64,000 nucleotides of DNA from Planctomycetota bacterium (GTDB lineage Bacteria > Planctomycetota > UBA8742 > UBA2392). Position 1 is the first letter of the stretch. Each line of letters starts with the position of its first letter. The stretch is taken from contig JADJRK010000001.1 in the NCBI GenBank assembly GCA_016712285.1, positions 2,356,001 to 2,420,000 on the forward strand, written 5' to 3'. The notes beneath the pieces were generated by a model that saw only the letters and a list, made by a program, of their open reading frames with translations, was not told the DNA's origin and searched no databases. Below, piece after piece: positions 27,674 through 41,048 of the stretch. Position numbers and translations under genes: made by a program.

Positions 27674-28428
27674 ACAGGCCTCAGCTCAATCAGCACACGA
27701 TCTACCGTGCCCGTGGCCGGGTCGCGCAATTCCAGAAAACCGAAGCAGCCGGCATCGGGGATGCTTGCCGGGTCGGTCACGCCAAGCTGCAACACTCCAA
27801 GGTCGGGCCGGGGCAGGGTCCAGCAATGCACGTTGTCGGGAAACAGCGAAGTCAGGAAGGCGTCACCCGTCAGGCGCCGCAACTCTCCGCCGACCACGTT
27901 GATGTCAAAGGGCTTGGCCGGCTCGGCCTTCGGCACCGCAATCCGGTATGTGCGCCTGCCAAATGCCGCTCCCGCGCCAAAGCTGACCAGCCGCTCCTGG
28001 CTGCGGTATTCGCGGCCGCCCTCGGTCCATTCCACGCAGAACCAGGCTTCGTCGTTGAAGCGGCTGAGATCCAGCGCCATGTAATGGGTGTTGGCCTTGG
28101 TTGACCCGACCTCGTACCACGCGCTGCGGCCGCTGCGGGCGATCACGCGGCACGACGCATGCTCGCGCGTTTCCCAGACTACCCACAACTGCGGGTCTGA
28201 CACGCGCGCGCCGTGGCTTGGCCAAAGTCCGATCGGGTCCAGCGACGGCAGGTCGCGCAGCTTGACGGTTTTCCACTCACCGTCATCGGCCGGCAGGTCG
28301 ATTGCATCGTTTGCCGGCGCGTTGCCGGTGTTGCGCGGGTTGTCGCTGCGCGTGAGGCGCCACACCGCCATTCCGCCCATAAAGAGCGCGATGACCACCA
28401 GCGATGCTGCAATCGGCTGCCACTTCAT
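27670..28428 (-). CDS. Membrane-anchored protein of unknown function
   Basis: The 252-residue product has one N-terminal transmembrane helix (about residues 7-23) and a mostly beta-rich remainder expected outside the membrane. The stretch LWVVWETREHASCRVIAR is reminiscent of a fibronectin III-like or purple-acid-phosphatase N-domain strand pattern, but I cannot assign a family. The start at 28428 is well supported by TATATT six bases upstream. The gene is convergent with the kinase-TPR gene, sharing the CTAG stop overlap. Its own promoter separates it from the FMN reductase gene upstream on the same strand. Confidence 0.75.
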   Translation of the reverse strand: MKWQPIAASLVVIALFMGGMAVWRLTRSDNPRNTGNAPANDAIDLPADDGEWKTVKLRDLPSLDPIGLWPSHGARVSDPQLWVVWETREHASCRVIARSGRSAWYEVGSTKANTHYMALDLSRFNDEAWFCVEWTEGGREYRSQERLVSFGAGAAFGRRTYRIAVPKAEPAKPFDINVVGGELRRLTGDAFLTSLFPDNVHCWTLPRPDLGVLQLGVTDPASIPDAGCFGFLELRDPATGTVDRVLIELRPV

Positions 28429-28434
28429 GCGCCG

Positions 28435-28440
28435 AATATA
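28435..28440 (-). promoter_or_regulatory. -10 element of predicted leaderless promoter, membrane-anchored protein
   Basis: TATATT on the minus strand ends six bases before the ATG at 28428. No Shine-Dalgarno sequence is present. Confidence 0.5.
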
Positions 28441-28478
28441 GCGCCAACCCGCGCGAAATAGCAGGACCTCGCCAATGC

Positions 28479-29048
28479 CTACGCAAGCCGTGCCGCCAGC
28501 TCGGCGACGCGCCTGCCCAGGTTCTTCACGGCATCGCTGGCCTTGGCGTCTTTCAGCAACCCCGTTTCGTCAAAGGCCTCGGCGGCTTTGGCCAGCCCGA
28601 ACGTCTGCGGAATCACCAGCATCTGCATATGCAGCATGTGCGCGCGCAAAGTCGGCAACATGCGGTTGCCTCCCAGGTCACCGGGGCTGGCTGCCATGGC
28701 TGCAGCCGGCTTGTTGGCGAAGATCTCGAAGGGCTTTTCTCCTTCGCGGGGTCTCGACAACCAGTCGGTGAGGTTCTTGAGCACGCCGGGAATGCCGCCG
28801 TTGTATTCGGGGCTGCTGATGAGGAAGCCGTGGTGTGCCTTGAACAGGTCTTTCAGCTTGCGAACATGCTCGGGCAAACCGGATGCGGCTTCGAGGTCGC
28901 CGTCGTATAGCGGCAGCGGATAGTCTTCGATTTCGAGAACTGTGACTTCCGCGCCGGCTTCCCGGGCGCCCTGGACTGCAACGCGCACGAGCTTTTTGTT
29001 CCACGAGCCTTTGCGCAGGCTGCCGGCGAAAGCGAGAATCCTGGCCAT
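28479..29048 (-). CDS. NADPH-dependent FMN reductase family protein
   Basis: This 189-residue flavodoxin-fold protein has the N-terminal FMN phosphate loop GSLRKGSWN at about residues 9-17 and the flavin-ring motif SSPEYNGGIPGVLKN of the NADPH:FMN reductase family (ArsH/azoreductase/chromate-reductase relatives). Such enzymes reduce FMN or quinones. A GGAGCA site lies upstream of the ATG at 29048. It is the last protein gene before the rRNA operon and lies on the same strand, downstream of the 5S terminator, so readthrough is possible but not required. Confidence 0.92.
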   Translation of the reverse strand: MARILAFAGSLRKGSWNKKLVRVAVQGAREAGAEVTVLEIEDYPLPLYDGDLEAASGLPEHVRKLKDLFKAHHGFLISSPEYNGGIPGVLKNLTDWLSRPREGEKPFEIFANKPAAAMAASPGDLGGNRMLPTLRAHMLHMQMLVIPQTFGLAKAAEAFDETGLLKDAKASDAVKNLGRRVAELAARLA

Positions 29049-29246
29049 GGTTGCTCCAGTCGTGGCTCGGTGAAATCGCGAGGGACCGGGGCCGTAGGCC
29101 TCGATCCCTCACTTTGCGCCTCGGTCGGGGGCAACAACCAAGGCCAAATGGAAACAGCGGGGGCTTGGCGTTTAGTCCCGAAAGTGGCCAGCTGGTGTAA
29201 AGTGCAGGCCCGGGCGACGTTGTGACTAAGCTCGGGCGTTAAATGG

Positions 29247-29278
29247 ACACAGGCCGAAGCTTTCGCTCCGGCCTGTGT
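29247..29278 (-). terminator. rRNA operon terminator
   Basis: ACACAGGCCG and CGGCCTGTGT form a perfect 10-bp stem directly after the 5S 3' end on the minus strand, with a short A/T-rich tail. Position and strength fit the end of the rRNA transcript. Confidence 0.75.
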
Positions 29279-29281
29279 AAA

Positions 29282-29391
<110 letters not shown>

Positions 29392-29568
29392 AAAGTTGTC
29401 AATCGAGGCGGTGAAATCCCGCCACGACACTTTGTCAACAGCATAACTGAGACTGGCAAGAGTTGGCCAGGTAAAGCGTGGTATCGCAAACGGCATGTCA
29501 GGAGTCTTACAACAGTTTTGCAACATGTTCGTAGTTGCGTGAAAACGCAGTGGTACGAAGATTGTTGC

Positions 29569-32527
<2,959 letters not shown>

Positions 32528-33001
32528 ACAACAATCACCGCACCACCCGCGTGTCCCCACGCAAATGACACAATGATCGCCGTCAACTCTTCTCACTCGA
32601 CAGGGCCGACAATACAAGCCGCCCTGCCGCTTAAGATACAGCTTCAAGACATGACGTAGCGATACGTCTACTATGCCTGGCTTACTTCCTGTCAGTGGAT
32701 CCCTGCCCGCGCAGCAAGCTGCCGGCAAGGCTGACAGTATTTCAGACGCGCCACATAACGCCTCACGGCGTCACACGACGATTGGTCGTCTCTCGACGAC
32801 CTCGAAATATTGAAGTCAACTCTTGATTCGTCTCAGTATGCTGTTGTCAAAGAGCCGTGTCCCGGCTTCCTGCCTGCTGACTGCGGGGGCCGGGGCGGTT
32901 CGCCGGTTCGGCAAACTGCCCTGGTCCCTGCCTCATACGCGCTGTGTCCCCAACCACCTGTACACCGGGCTTGCCAGGCCCTGCGTCAATGACGCAAAGT
33001 C
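32528..33001 (-). other. Spacer between tRNA-Ala and 23S
   Basis: This 474-base transcribed spacer contains no gene. It holds a boxA-like antitermination site (32844-32855) and palindromic DNA near 32750-32810 next to the 23S 5' end, expected to form the processing stem with the 23S 3' flank. Confidence 0.6.
32844..32855 (-). promoter_or_regulatory. boxA-like antitermination site in the 16S-23S spacer
   Basis: The minus strand reads GCTCTTTGACAA, close to bacterial rRNA boxA, which recruits the Nus antitermination factors. A second copy, GCTCTTTGAAAAC, lies in the 16S leader at 35207-35219. Confidence 0.6.
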
Positions 33002-33076
33002 TGGTGGACCGGAGGGGAGTCGAACCCCTGACCCTTGCCTTGCAAAGGCAACGCTCTACCACTGAGCTACCGGCCC
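33002..33076 (-). tRNA. tRNA-Ala (anticodon TGC)
   Basis: The minus strand folds as a cloverleaf with acceptor GGGCCGG / CCGGTCC, including the G3-U70 alanine identity pair, anticodon loop TTTGCAA and an encoded CCA (33002-33004). It lies in the rRNA spacer downstream of tRNA-Ile, the usual bacterial arrangement. Confidence 0.96.
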
Positions 33077-33137
33077 CTTGACCCAAGGACTGGTCCCAGC
33101 GGCCTGGTCGCGCCGGCCTTTGGCAATGATGCAAGGC

Positions 33138-33214
33138 TGGTGCGCCGGGGCGGACTCGAACCGCCGACCTCACGCTTATCAGGCGTGTGCTCTAACCAAC
33201 TGAGCTACCGGCGC
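33138..33214 (-). tRNA. tRNA-Ile (anticodon GAT)
   Basis: The acceptor stem GCGCCGG pairs with CCGGCGC, the anticodon loop is CTGATAA (GAT), the T arm is GGCGGTTCGAGTCCGCC, and CCA is encoded at 33138-33140. It is the first tRNA in the 16S-23S spacer. Confidence 0.96.
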
Positions 33215-33314
33215 CCAAGTCCGAGCGGGGTGCGAAAGGGCCCTGTGAAAAAATCACAGAGCCCCCTGCACGCGTATGATGAACAGCCACAAATAAAGAG
33301 GATATGCCTTACGA

Positions 33315-33336
33315 CTATGAGAGTCGCCTCTCATAG
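33315..33336 (-). other. Hairpin downstream of 16S
   Basis: CTATGAGAG and CTCTCATAG form a perfect 9-bp stem with a TCGC loop, about 20 bases beyond the 16S 3' end. It probably belongs to the rRNA processing region rather than being a terminator, because transcription must continue to 23S. Confidence 0.45.
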
Positions 33337-33347
33337 AAGTCTATGTA

Positions 33348-34878
<1,531 letters not shown>

Positions 34879-35206
34879 CAAAAATTTGACCTCGGTCACG
34901 GATTCTCAGGGCATTTTGGGGAAAGCTCTCCGAATTACGGAGCCTTTCCTTGCAATGCTTATGAGGATGTGACCTTGTTTTTGATTTGGTATCCCCTGTT
35001 TCTGGGGACGATCAAAGTACCCGCCTTCACCAAGGCAATCACGGGCAAGCCCGCTTTCACCCCAGCTCCAGCTGGGCGTAGACCTCTTGTGTTCACCCTC
35101 ATCGAATTGATGACTGCGATCTCCGCATCCGCGGAAAGTCGCAGGGCTTTTGCCGTCATGCACACCGAGCGCCTACGTTCACATCCTCTTCTATCGTGGC
35201 TGTTCA

Positions 35207-35219
35207 GTTTTCAAAGAGC
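35207..35219 (-). promoter_or_regulatory. boxA-like antitermination site in the rRNA leader
   Basis: The minus strand reads GCTCTTTGAAAAC, sharing its core with the second site at 32844-32855. Leader and spacer copies are the arrangement known from enterobacterial rRNA operons. Confidence 0.6.
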
Positions 35220-35389
35220 TGGGTACTGCTGGCCCGTAATGGCACCAAAACAATACCGGCACCCTATCCTCTGCTTCCGGGCTAGGGCACCGGGCGCGTG
35301 AAGCCGACTGGCTTCAGGCGCTCAGCGCCATCCCCTTCTTCGCAGAAGGCCGTTGGGTATCCCGCCATGGAAACCATGTCGGGCCCCGC

Positions 35390-35418
35390 AGTGTACTTCC
35401 GGTTGACTGCTTGGTCAA
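35390..35418 (-). promoter_or_regulatory. rRNA operon promoter
   Basis: On the minus strand TTGACC (35413-35418) and TACACT (35390-35395) are separated by exactly 17 bases. It is the best -35/-10 pair found in the window. It lies about 510 bases upstream of the mature 16S 5' end. Confidence 0.7.
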
Positions 35419-35576
35419 GGCCGGTGGAAAACTCGCCCGATGTGCTTCATGTCGGGCTTTGTGCCGCGCCTCCCGGCGCCGCATTCCCCTGTGGGGCCGC
35501 AAAGGGTAGCGCGCACTTCTGCCCCGTCAAGCAGCAACATCAAAAATTTTTCAATTCCCCTCGAAGGTTCTTAACG

Positions 35577-35596
35577 AAGCAGGGTTGCGCCTGCTT
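35577..35596 (-). terminator. Weak hairpin downstream of apt
   Basis: AAGCAGG and CCTGCTT form a 7-bp stem about 20 bases after the apt stop. The following tail (CGTTAAG) is not T-rich, so termination is uncertain. Confidence 0.3.
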
Positions 35597-35614
35597 CCCA
35601 CCGTTTGCCACGGG

Positions 35615-36130
35615 CTAGAACTTCACCAGGCTGACGATCTCGCGCCCCTTCAATCGACCGCGACCCTCTAGAAAACCCAGCTCAATCACGAAGCCGATGC
35701 CCGCAATCTTCGCACCCACCTTCTCGACCAGCTCGCACGCCGCCGCCGCCGTTCCGCCCGTGGCAAGCAGGTCATCCAGCACGATCACGCGGTCGGCGCG
35801 CGTGACGCCATCGGTATGCATTTCCAGCGTGCCCTCGCCATACTCAAGCGTGTAGCTGACGCTGATCTTGTCGTAGGGCAGCTTGCCGGGCTTGCGCACG
35901 GGCGTGAACGGCAGGTTCAACGCCTGCGCCAGCAGCGCGCCAAAGATGAAGCCGCGGCTTTCAATGCCCACCACGCGCGTCGGCCGCGCCGACTCAAACT
36001 CTTTCTCGAACGCGCCCGTGATGCGCGCCATCGCCGCCGGGTCGCCCAGGATCGGCGTGATGTCCTTGAAGATAATGCCCGGCTTGGGAAAGTCCGGAAT
36101 GTCGCGAATCAGTTTCTTGATCGATTCCAT
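35615..36130 (-). CDS. apt: Adenine phosphoribosyltransferase
   Basis: The 171-residue protein has the type I phosphoribosyltransferase PRPP loop VIVLDDLLATGGT near residue 120 and the Apt-specific regions DIPDFPKPGIIFKDITP and RKPGKLP. It salvages adenine to AMP using PRPP in the cytoplasm. AGGAGG lies upstream of the ATG at 36130, so it uses a normal ribosome site, as expected for a second gene in an operon. comF is 69 bases upstream on the same strand. Confidence 0.97.
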   Translation of the reverse strand: MESIKKLIRDIPDFPKPGIIFKDITPILGDPAAMARITGAFEKEFESARPTRVVGIESRGFIFGALLAQALNLPFTPVRKPGKLPYDKISVSYTLEYGEGTLEMHTDGVTRADRVIVLDDLLATGGTAAAACELVEKVGAKIAGIGFVIELGFLEGRGRLKGREIVSLVKF

Positions 36131-36199
36131 GGCGGCCTCCTGTGCGGCACAGCGCGGGTTTGTAGCGCAAACGCCGCCGCAGGCAACAGCGAATTCATT

Positions 36200-36937
36200 T
36201 CAGCGGTCCGAGCCCAGGGCCGCGCGGGCGGCGATCGCTCCGTAGACGGCTTTGGCGCCGGCGCGCTTTAGCGTGCGTGCGGCTTCGGCAAACGTGGCGC
36301 CCGTGGTCATCACGTCGTCCACCAGCAGGAACACTTTGCCCTCGACCAGCGCGGCGTTGCGCACCATGAATGCACCGTCAACGTTGGCTTTGCGCTGCGC
36401 GAGCGACAGCATGGCCTGGCGGTCTGTCGGGCGCGTGCGACGCAATACGTTCACCAGGGGCTTTTCAAGCTTGAGCGCGCGGGCAATCAAGTCGGCCTGG
36501 TTGTACCCGCGCTGCAGCACGCGCAGCGCCGACAGCGGCACCGGGGTGACCGCATCGATCCTGGCTGCAACGCCGCGCTCGTGCAGCAGCGGCACAAGCC
36601 ACGCGGCAAGCGGCTTGGCGACGTTGCGCTCGCCGCCGAACTTGAGCGCGAGGCACATGTCCTCAAGCACGCCGGCATAGCGGCCCACAGCCACGATCTC
36701 TTTCGTGCCGAAACCGTCGCGCACATCCTGGCACGAAAGGCATTCGCGAATCACGCCCACACCGGCGCCCTGGGGCGCGCCGCAGCGTTTGCAATAGTCA
36801 GCGCCCGCGACATCGGCCTGGCGCAGCACTTCGGCCGCCACGGGGCCGGTGTCGTCGTCCAGCAACGGCCGCCCCGAAACGGCGCAATGCCGCGGCAGAA
36901 ACAGGTCGAGCGCTCCTCGGGCCAGTGATTGCAGCAT
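36200..36937 (-). CDS. comF: ComF family phosphoribosyltransferase-like protein
   Basis: The 245-residue protein has the ComF layout: an N-terminal zinc-binding part with paired cysteines (YCKRCGAPQ and ECLSC) and a C-terminal phosphoribosyltransferase-like domain with VFLLVDDVMTTGATFAEAA. ComF proteins are needed for DNA uptake or recombination of single-stranded DNA in naturally competent bacteria; the biochemical activity is poorly defined. The start at 36937 is supported by TAAGCT six bases upstream with no ribosome site. It is likely cotranscribed with apt. Confidence 0.93.
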   Translation of the reverse strand: MLQSLARGALDLFLPRHCAVSGRPLLDDDTGPVAAEVLRQADVAGADYCKRCGAPQGAGVGVIRECLSCQDVRDGFGTKEIVAVGRYAGVLEDMCLALKFGGERNVAKPLAAWLVPLLHERGVAARIDAVTPVPLSALRVLQRGYNQADLIARALKLEKPLVNVLRRTRPTDRQAMLSLAQRKANVDGAFMVRNAALVEGKVFLLVDDVMTTGATFAEAARTLKRAGAKAVYGAIAARAALGSDR

Positions 36938-36943
36938 AGGGCC

Positions 36944-36949
36944 AGCTTA
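36944..36949 (-). promoter_or_regulatory. -10 element of predicted leaderless promoter, comF-apt
   Basis: TAAGCT on the minus strand ends six bases before the comF ATG at 36937. The identical hexamer and spacing occur before the gene at 54789. Confidence 0.5.
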
Positions 36950-37040
36950 GGCTGGCATGACGCGGCGTAAACTGCGTTCCTGTGCGCGCGATGAGCCTTT
37001 GCCCTTGCCGACTTCCGCACCGAAACCGAAAAGGGTTGCG

Positions 37041-39137
37041 ATGAAAAGCCTGTGGAAAGACGAAGACGCGCGCTCGTACATCGAGCGCTTCAGTGCAGCC
37101 GGCGAAGACGTGGCGCTGCGTGTTTACACGTCAAGACTGATCGGACGCGACCCCGCGCTGGTCATGCACGGCGGCGGCAACACCAGCGTCAAGGGCAGCT
37201 GCAGCAACATCCTGGGCGAAAGCGTGCCGGCGATCTTCGTGAAAGGCAGCGGCTGGAACCTGGACTCGATTGAGCCGCCGGGCTTTCCCGGGCTTGACCT
37301 CGAGTACCTGAAGAAGCTGCGCGCGCTGGGTGCGCTGTCCGACGAAGAGATGGTCAACCAGTTGCGCACACACATGTTCGACGCGTCGGGCCCCAACCCC
37401 AGCGTGGAGACGTTGCTGCACGCGTTTCTGCCCCACAAGTTCGTCGATCACAGCCACGCCGATGCGATCCTGGCGCTCACGAACCGACCCGATGGCGAAG
37501 CGCGGGTGCGTGAACTGTTCGGCGAGCGTGTAGGCATCGTGCCGTACGTGATGCCCGGCTTCGAACTGGCCAAGGTTTGCGCGAAGGTGTTTGAAAACAA
37601 CCCGCGCGTCGAGGGCCTGGTGCTGCTCAAGCACGGGCTGTTCAGCTTTGGCGACGACGCCCGGCAATCGTACGAGCGCCACGTCGCGCTGATCACCACC
37701 GCCGAACAATGGCTTGAACGCGAGCGCAAACGCGGCCTTACCGCGCGCTTTGACGCGCCCGCCGACGCCGCCACCCTGTGCGCGCAAGTGGCGCCGGCGC
37801 TGCGCGGGTTGCTGGCTGAAGCCACAGGCGAGCCCGACGCGCCCTACCGCCGCATGGTGCTGGAGTGGCGCGCAACCGACGAGATTCTCGACTTCGTGAA
37901 CGCAGCCGACCTCGAAGGGCTGGCGCTGACCGGGCCGCTGACGCCGGACCACGTGATTCGCACCAAGGCGCTGCCCATGGTCATCGCCGAGCCCGACTTC
38001 GAGAACATCGAGGAACAGCTCAGCGAAGCCGTGACCGCATACCGGCGCGATTACAACGCCTACTTCGAGCGCTGCGTGGAGGGCAAGGGCGTCAAGCGCA
38101 TCCGGCTTGACGATTTTCCGCGCATCGTGCTGGTGCCCGGTGTGGGCATGCTGTGCTGGGGGCAATCGAAAAAAGACGCACGCATCGCAGCCGACATCTA
38201 CGAGCACACGATTCGCGTAAAGGCGCTGGTTCACGCCACGGGCGAGTACGAAGCGCTGCCCGAAGCGGATCTCTTCGACGTGGAATACTGGCCCCTCGAG
38301 CAAGCCAAGCTCGGCAAAGCCAAGGCCAAGCCGCTTGCGGGGCAAGTCGCGATCGTGACCGGCGCTGCGGGCGCCATCGGCAGCGCGGTGTGTGAATGCC
38401 TGATCGAGGCCGGCGCGCATGTGGTGGCCAGCGACATCAACGCCGAGAGGCTGGCACAGACATGCGAAGAACTGGCCGAGCGCCACGGCAAGGATTCGCG
38501 GCGCGGCGTGGTCAGTGACGTCACCGACGAGCATTCGGTGGCTACGCTGTTTGACGAAGTTGCGCGGCTTTACGGCGGCGCCGACATCATCGTCCCTAAC
38601 GCGGGCGTGGCGCACTCGCGGCCGCTGGATGAGCTTGAAACCGACGACTTCAAGCGCGTGATTGATGTAAACCTGACCGGCTATTTTCACGTGATGCGGC
38701 AGGGCGCGCGCCTGCTGAAGGCGCAGGGCACGGGCGGGCACATCATCGTGATCGGCAGCAAGAACGTGATGTCGCCGGGCGGCGAGTTCGGCGCATACAG
38801 CGCCAGCAAAGCCGCCGGCCACCAGCTTGCAAAAGTGGCCGCGCTGGAACTGGCGAAAGAAGGCATCCGCGTGAACATCGTGTCTCCCGACGCGGTGTTC
38901 GGCGAAGGGCGCCACGCAAGCGGCCTGTGGGGCGAGGTCGGGCCCGACCGCGCCAAGGCCCACGGCATCGAGTTTGCGCAACTCGAAGAGCATTACCGCA
39001 ACCGCAACCTGTTGCGCGCGCGCATCACCGGCAGGCACGTTGGCAACGCCGTCGTGTTTTTCGCCAGCAATCGCACCCCCACCACAGGCGCAACGCTACC
39101 CGTGGACGGCGGCATTGCCGGCGCATTCCCAAGGTAG
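37041..39137 (+). CDS. Bifunctional class II aldolase / short-chain dehydrogenase
   Basis: The ATG at 37041 (MKSLWKDEDARSYIE) matches the usual N-terminus of this family; the frame runs further upstream without support. The 698-residue product has an N-terminal class II aldolase domain (VMHGGGNTSVKG; metal-binding histidines in DHSHADAIL and KHGLFSFG) and a C-terminal SDR domain from about residue 430 (VAIVTGAAGAIGSAV, NAGVAHS, YSASK, VDGG). Members act on rhamnulose-1-phosphate or related sugar phosphates and oxidise the resulting aldehyde to lactate, but no rhamnose genes are adjacent, so the substrate here is uncertain. Length is normal for the family. Confidence 0.93.
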   Translation: MKSLWKDEDARSYIERFSAAGEDVALRVYTSRLIGRDPALVMHGGGNTSVKGSCSNILGESVPAIFVKGSGWNLDSIEPPGFPGLDLEYLKKLRALGALSDEEMVNQLRTHMFDASGPNPSVETLLHAFLPHKFVDHSHADAILALTNRPDGEARVRELFGERVGIVPYVMPGFELAKVCAKVFENNPRVEGLVLLKHGLFSFGDDARQSYERHVALITTAEQWLERERKRGLTARFDAPADAATLCAQVAPALRGLLAEATGEPDAPYRRMVLEWRATDEILDFVNAADLEGLALTGPLTPDHVIRTKALPMVIAEPDFENIEEQLSEAVTAYRRDYNAYFERCVEGKGVKRIRLDDFPRIVLVPGVGMLCWGQSKKDARIAADIYEHTIRVKALVHATGEYEALPEADLFDVEYWPLEQAKLGKAKAKPLAGQVAIVTGAAGAIGSAVCECLIEAGAHVVASDINAERLAQTCEELAERHGKDSRRGVVSDVTDEHSVATLFDEVARLYGGADIIVPNAGVAHSRPLDELETDDFKRVIDVNLTGYFHVMRQGARLLKAQGTGGHIIVIGSKNVMSPGGEFGAYSASKAAGHQLAKVAALELAKEGIRVNIVSPDAVFGEGRHASGLWGEVGPDRAKAHGIEFAQLEEHYRNRNLLRARITGRHVGNAVVFFASNRTPTTGATLPVDGGIAGAFPR

Positions 39138-39175
39138 CGTACACGTCAGACCGGGCGCATGGCCCTACACCCCCG

Positions 39176-39210
39176 CCTCCAACCTCCCACCTCCAACCTC
39201 CTGCCCTCTG
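39176..39210. repeat. Heptamer-period tandem array
   Basis: Units read CCTCCAA, CCTCCCA, CCTCCAA, CCTCCTG and a decayed CCCTCTG in seven-base register, between the aldolase/dehydrogenase stop and mrp. Confidence 0.65.
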
Positions 39211-39253
39211 GAATAGTGGACATGATTGGTCTCGTTTCTACTCTCAGTGCGCG

Positions 39254-40312
39254 ATGAGCCATTCTGAAGCCGACATCAAAGCCGCCCTCAAGGGCGTGCA
39301 GGACCCCGACCTCAAGCAGGATCTTGTCGATCTGGGCATGATCCGCGACATCACGGTCGCGGGTGACGCCGTGACCTTGACCGTGCAGCTCACGACGCCC
39401 GCCTGCCCGCTCAAGGACAAGATTAGCGGCGACGTGAAAGCTGCACTGAAAGAACGCCTGGGTGTCACCACCACGGTCAACTTCGGCGCCGACACTGCGC
39501 GCGTGCAGACCGCGAGCGACCTGATTCCCGGCGTGCGCAACGTCGTGTTTGTCGCCAGCGGCAAAGGCGGCGTGGGCAAGAGCACCGTGGCAGCCAATCT
39601 TGCGCTGGCGCTGTCAGACACCGGCGCCAGCGTCGGCTTGCTCGACGGCGACATCTACGGCCCCAGCGTGCCGACCATGTTCGACCTGCACCACCAGCCG
39701 CGCGCCACAGACGACAAACGCATTATCCCGCACGAGAAGCTGGGCCTGAAGTTGATGTCGATGGGCTTTCTGCTTGAGGACGGCCAGCCCGTCATCTGGC
39801 GCGGGCCGATGCTTGACTCGGCGTTGCGGCAGTTCCTGGGCCAGGTCGAATGGGGCGAGCTGGATTACCTGGTGGTAGACCTGCCGCCGGGCACGGGCGA
39901 CGTGCAGATGAGCCTGGCGCGCATGGTGCCGCAGGCGATGGCGCTGATCGTGACGACGCCGCAAGACGTAGCGCTGGCCGACGTGCAGCGCGCGATCGGC
40001 ATGTTCGGCACCGTGAACATCCAGGTGTTGGGCGTGGTCGAGAACATGAGCGGCTTCGTGTGCGGCCACTGCGGCGAAAAGACAGAGATTTTTGGCAGCG
40101 GGGCCGGAGCCCGCGCCGCAAAGAAGTACCAGGTAACGTATTTCGGCGAGGTGCCGTTGACGGAGAAGGTGGTGGCTGCGGGCGACAAGGGCCTGCCGGT
40201 CGTCAAATCGGACCCTGACGACCCCGCCGCTATTGCCTTAAAGAATGTAAGCTACCGGGTGGCCCAGCAGATCGCGATCAAGGCGACCAGCAGCCAGCCC
40301 GCAACCGCCTAG
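39254..40312 (+). CDS. mrp: Mrp/NBP35 family Fe-S cluster carrier ATPase
   Basis: The open frame extends upstream through the end of the aldolase gene in another frame, but the ATG at 39254 begins the conserved MIP18/DUF59 domain (DPDLKQDLVDLGMIRDI). The 352-residue protein then has the deviant Walker A GKGGVGKST near residue 102, a switch region VVDLPPGTGD and a CxxC motif (VCGHCG, near residue 268) that bridges a 4Fe-4S cluster at the dimer interface in this family. Mrp/ApbC proteins deliver Fe-S clusters to target enzymes. The bacilliredoxin gene follows nine bases after the stop, suggesting a thiol/Fe-S theme. Confidence 0.96.
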   Translation: MSHSEADIKAALKGVQDPDLKQDLVDLGMIRDITVAGDAVTLTVQLTTPACPLKDKISGDVKAALKERLGVTTTVNFGADTARVQTASDLIPGVRNVVFVASGKGGVGKSTVAANLALALSDTGASVGLLDGDIYGPSVPTMFDLHHQPRATDDKRIIPHEKLGLKLMSMGFLLEDGQPVIWRGPMLDSALRQFLGQVEWGELDYLVVDLPPGTGDVQMSLARMVPQAMALIVTTPQDVALADVQRAIGMFGTVNIQVLGVVENMSGFVCGHCGEKTEIFGSGAGARAAKKYQVTYFGEVPLTEKVVAAGDKGLPVVKSDPDDPAAIALKNVSYRVAQQIAIKATSSQPATA

Positions 40313-40321
40313 GAGACAAAC

Positions 40322-40753
40322 ATGCCCTATCCCGAAGAGATGATCGCGCCCATGCGCAGTGAACTGACCGACAACGGCGTAACAGAGTTGCGCACCGCAG
40401 ACCAGGCCAAGGCCTGGCTTGAAAGCAACAAGGACAAGACAGCCATGTTCGTGGTCAACAGCGTGTGCGGGTGTGCCGCCGGTGCTGCACGCCCGGGCAT
40501 TCTGCTGAGCCTTGAAAACGAAGTGAAGCCCGACGCCGTCGCCACCGGATTTGCCGGCAACGACACGGAAAGCGTGAACTTCATCCGCAGCCTTGTGCCG
40601 CAGGCGCCGCCGAGCAGCCCCAGCGTCTACATCTTCAAGCAGGGCAAGCCCGTTGCCTATGTGCCGCGGCACGTGTTCGAGGGCGGCCACCCCGAGTCTG
40701 TCGCCGGGCACCTGCAGCGCGAGTACGAGAAGCATTGCACCAAGGTGGGGTAA
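40322..40753 (+). CDS. BrxA/BrxB family bacilliredoxin
   Basis: The 143-residue protein has the bacilliredoxin redox motif CGC (C49-G50-C51 in VVNSVCGCAAG) and the C-terminal HVFEGGHPESVAGHL typical of the YphP/YqiW family. Bacilliredoxins remove bacillithiol from mixed disulfides on proteins; outside Firmicutes the thiol used may differ. A GGAG site lies just upstream of the ATG. It follows mrp and precedes the first of three small paralogues by five bases, all in one apparent operon. Confidence 0.93.
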   Translation: MPYPEEMIAPMRSELTDNGVTELRTADQAKAWLESNKDKTAMFVVNSVCGCAAGAARPGILLSLENEVKPDAVATGFAGNDTESVNFIRSLVPQAPPSSPSVYIFKQGKPVAYVPRHVFEGGHPESVAGHLQREYEKHCTKVG

Positions 40754-40758
40754 TCGCC

Positions 40759-41046
40759 ATGGCCACGCTTCAGGACCGCGACGCCGAGCTGCACGATTCG
40801 ACGGTGGTAGTCGAGACGTCGAAAGACCAGACGTTCATCGGCCGCTATCTCGGGTTCGATGAAAAGGGCAACCTGATGCTGGGCAGCCTTGACCACTTTC
40901 ACGGCGGTCTGGGCAAGAATGTTGAGCGGCTGGAACAGGCCCTGCAGTGGGGCGTGTGGGCCAGCATCGACAAGGCGTTTCTGCCGCAGGAAGAAGTCAC
41001 GCGCATTGACCTGCTGAATCGCGCACCGTGGCGGCAAGGGAATTAG
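40759..41046 (+). CDS. Small Sm-like paralogue 1, function unknown
   Basis: The ATG at 40759 gives 95 residues. Shared with the next two genes are LHDSTVVVET, QTFIGR, an acidic DHFHGG region, a tryptophan segment and a final VTRIDLL strand. This pattern of short strands with a Gly-Arg turn resembles an Sm/Hfq-type beta barrel, but that is inference from pattern only. It starts five bases after the bacilliredoxin stop and its own stop is followed at once by paralogue 2, so translation is probably coupled. No catalytic residues are evident. Confidence 0.75.
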   Translation: MATLQDRDAELHDSTVVVETSKDQTFIGRYLGFDEKGNLMLGSLDHFHGGLGKNVERLEQALQWGVWASIDKAFLPQEEVTRIDLLNRAPWRQGN

Positions 41047-41048
41047 GC

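Larger units (their letters stand above)
34879..35614 (-). other. rRNA operon leader and promoter region
   Basis: There is no protein gene in this 736-base stretch. On the minus strand it holds a strong sigma-70-type promoter (35390-35418), a leader of roughly 500 bases with a boxA-like site (35207-35219), and at its right end a weak hairpin after apt. ORFs called here lack codon bias. Confidence 0.7.

Noticed and set aside
37131..39038. 635-codon minus-strand ORF
   Set aside because: It is antisense to the aldolase/dehydrogenase gene and composed of low-information His/Arg/Ala-rich sequence.
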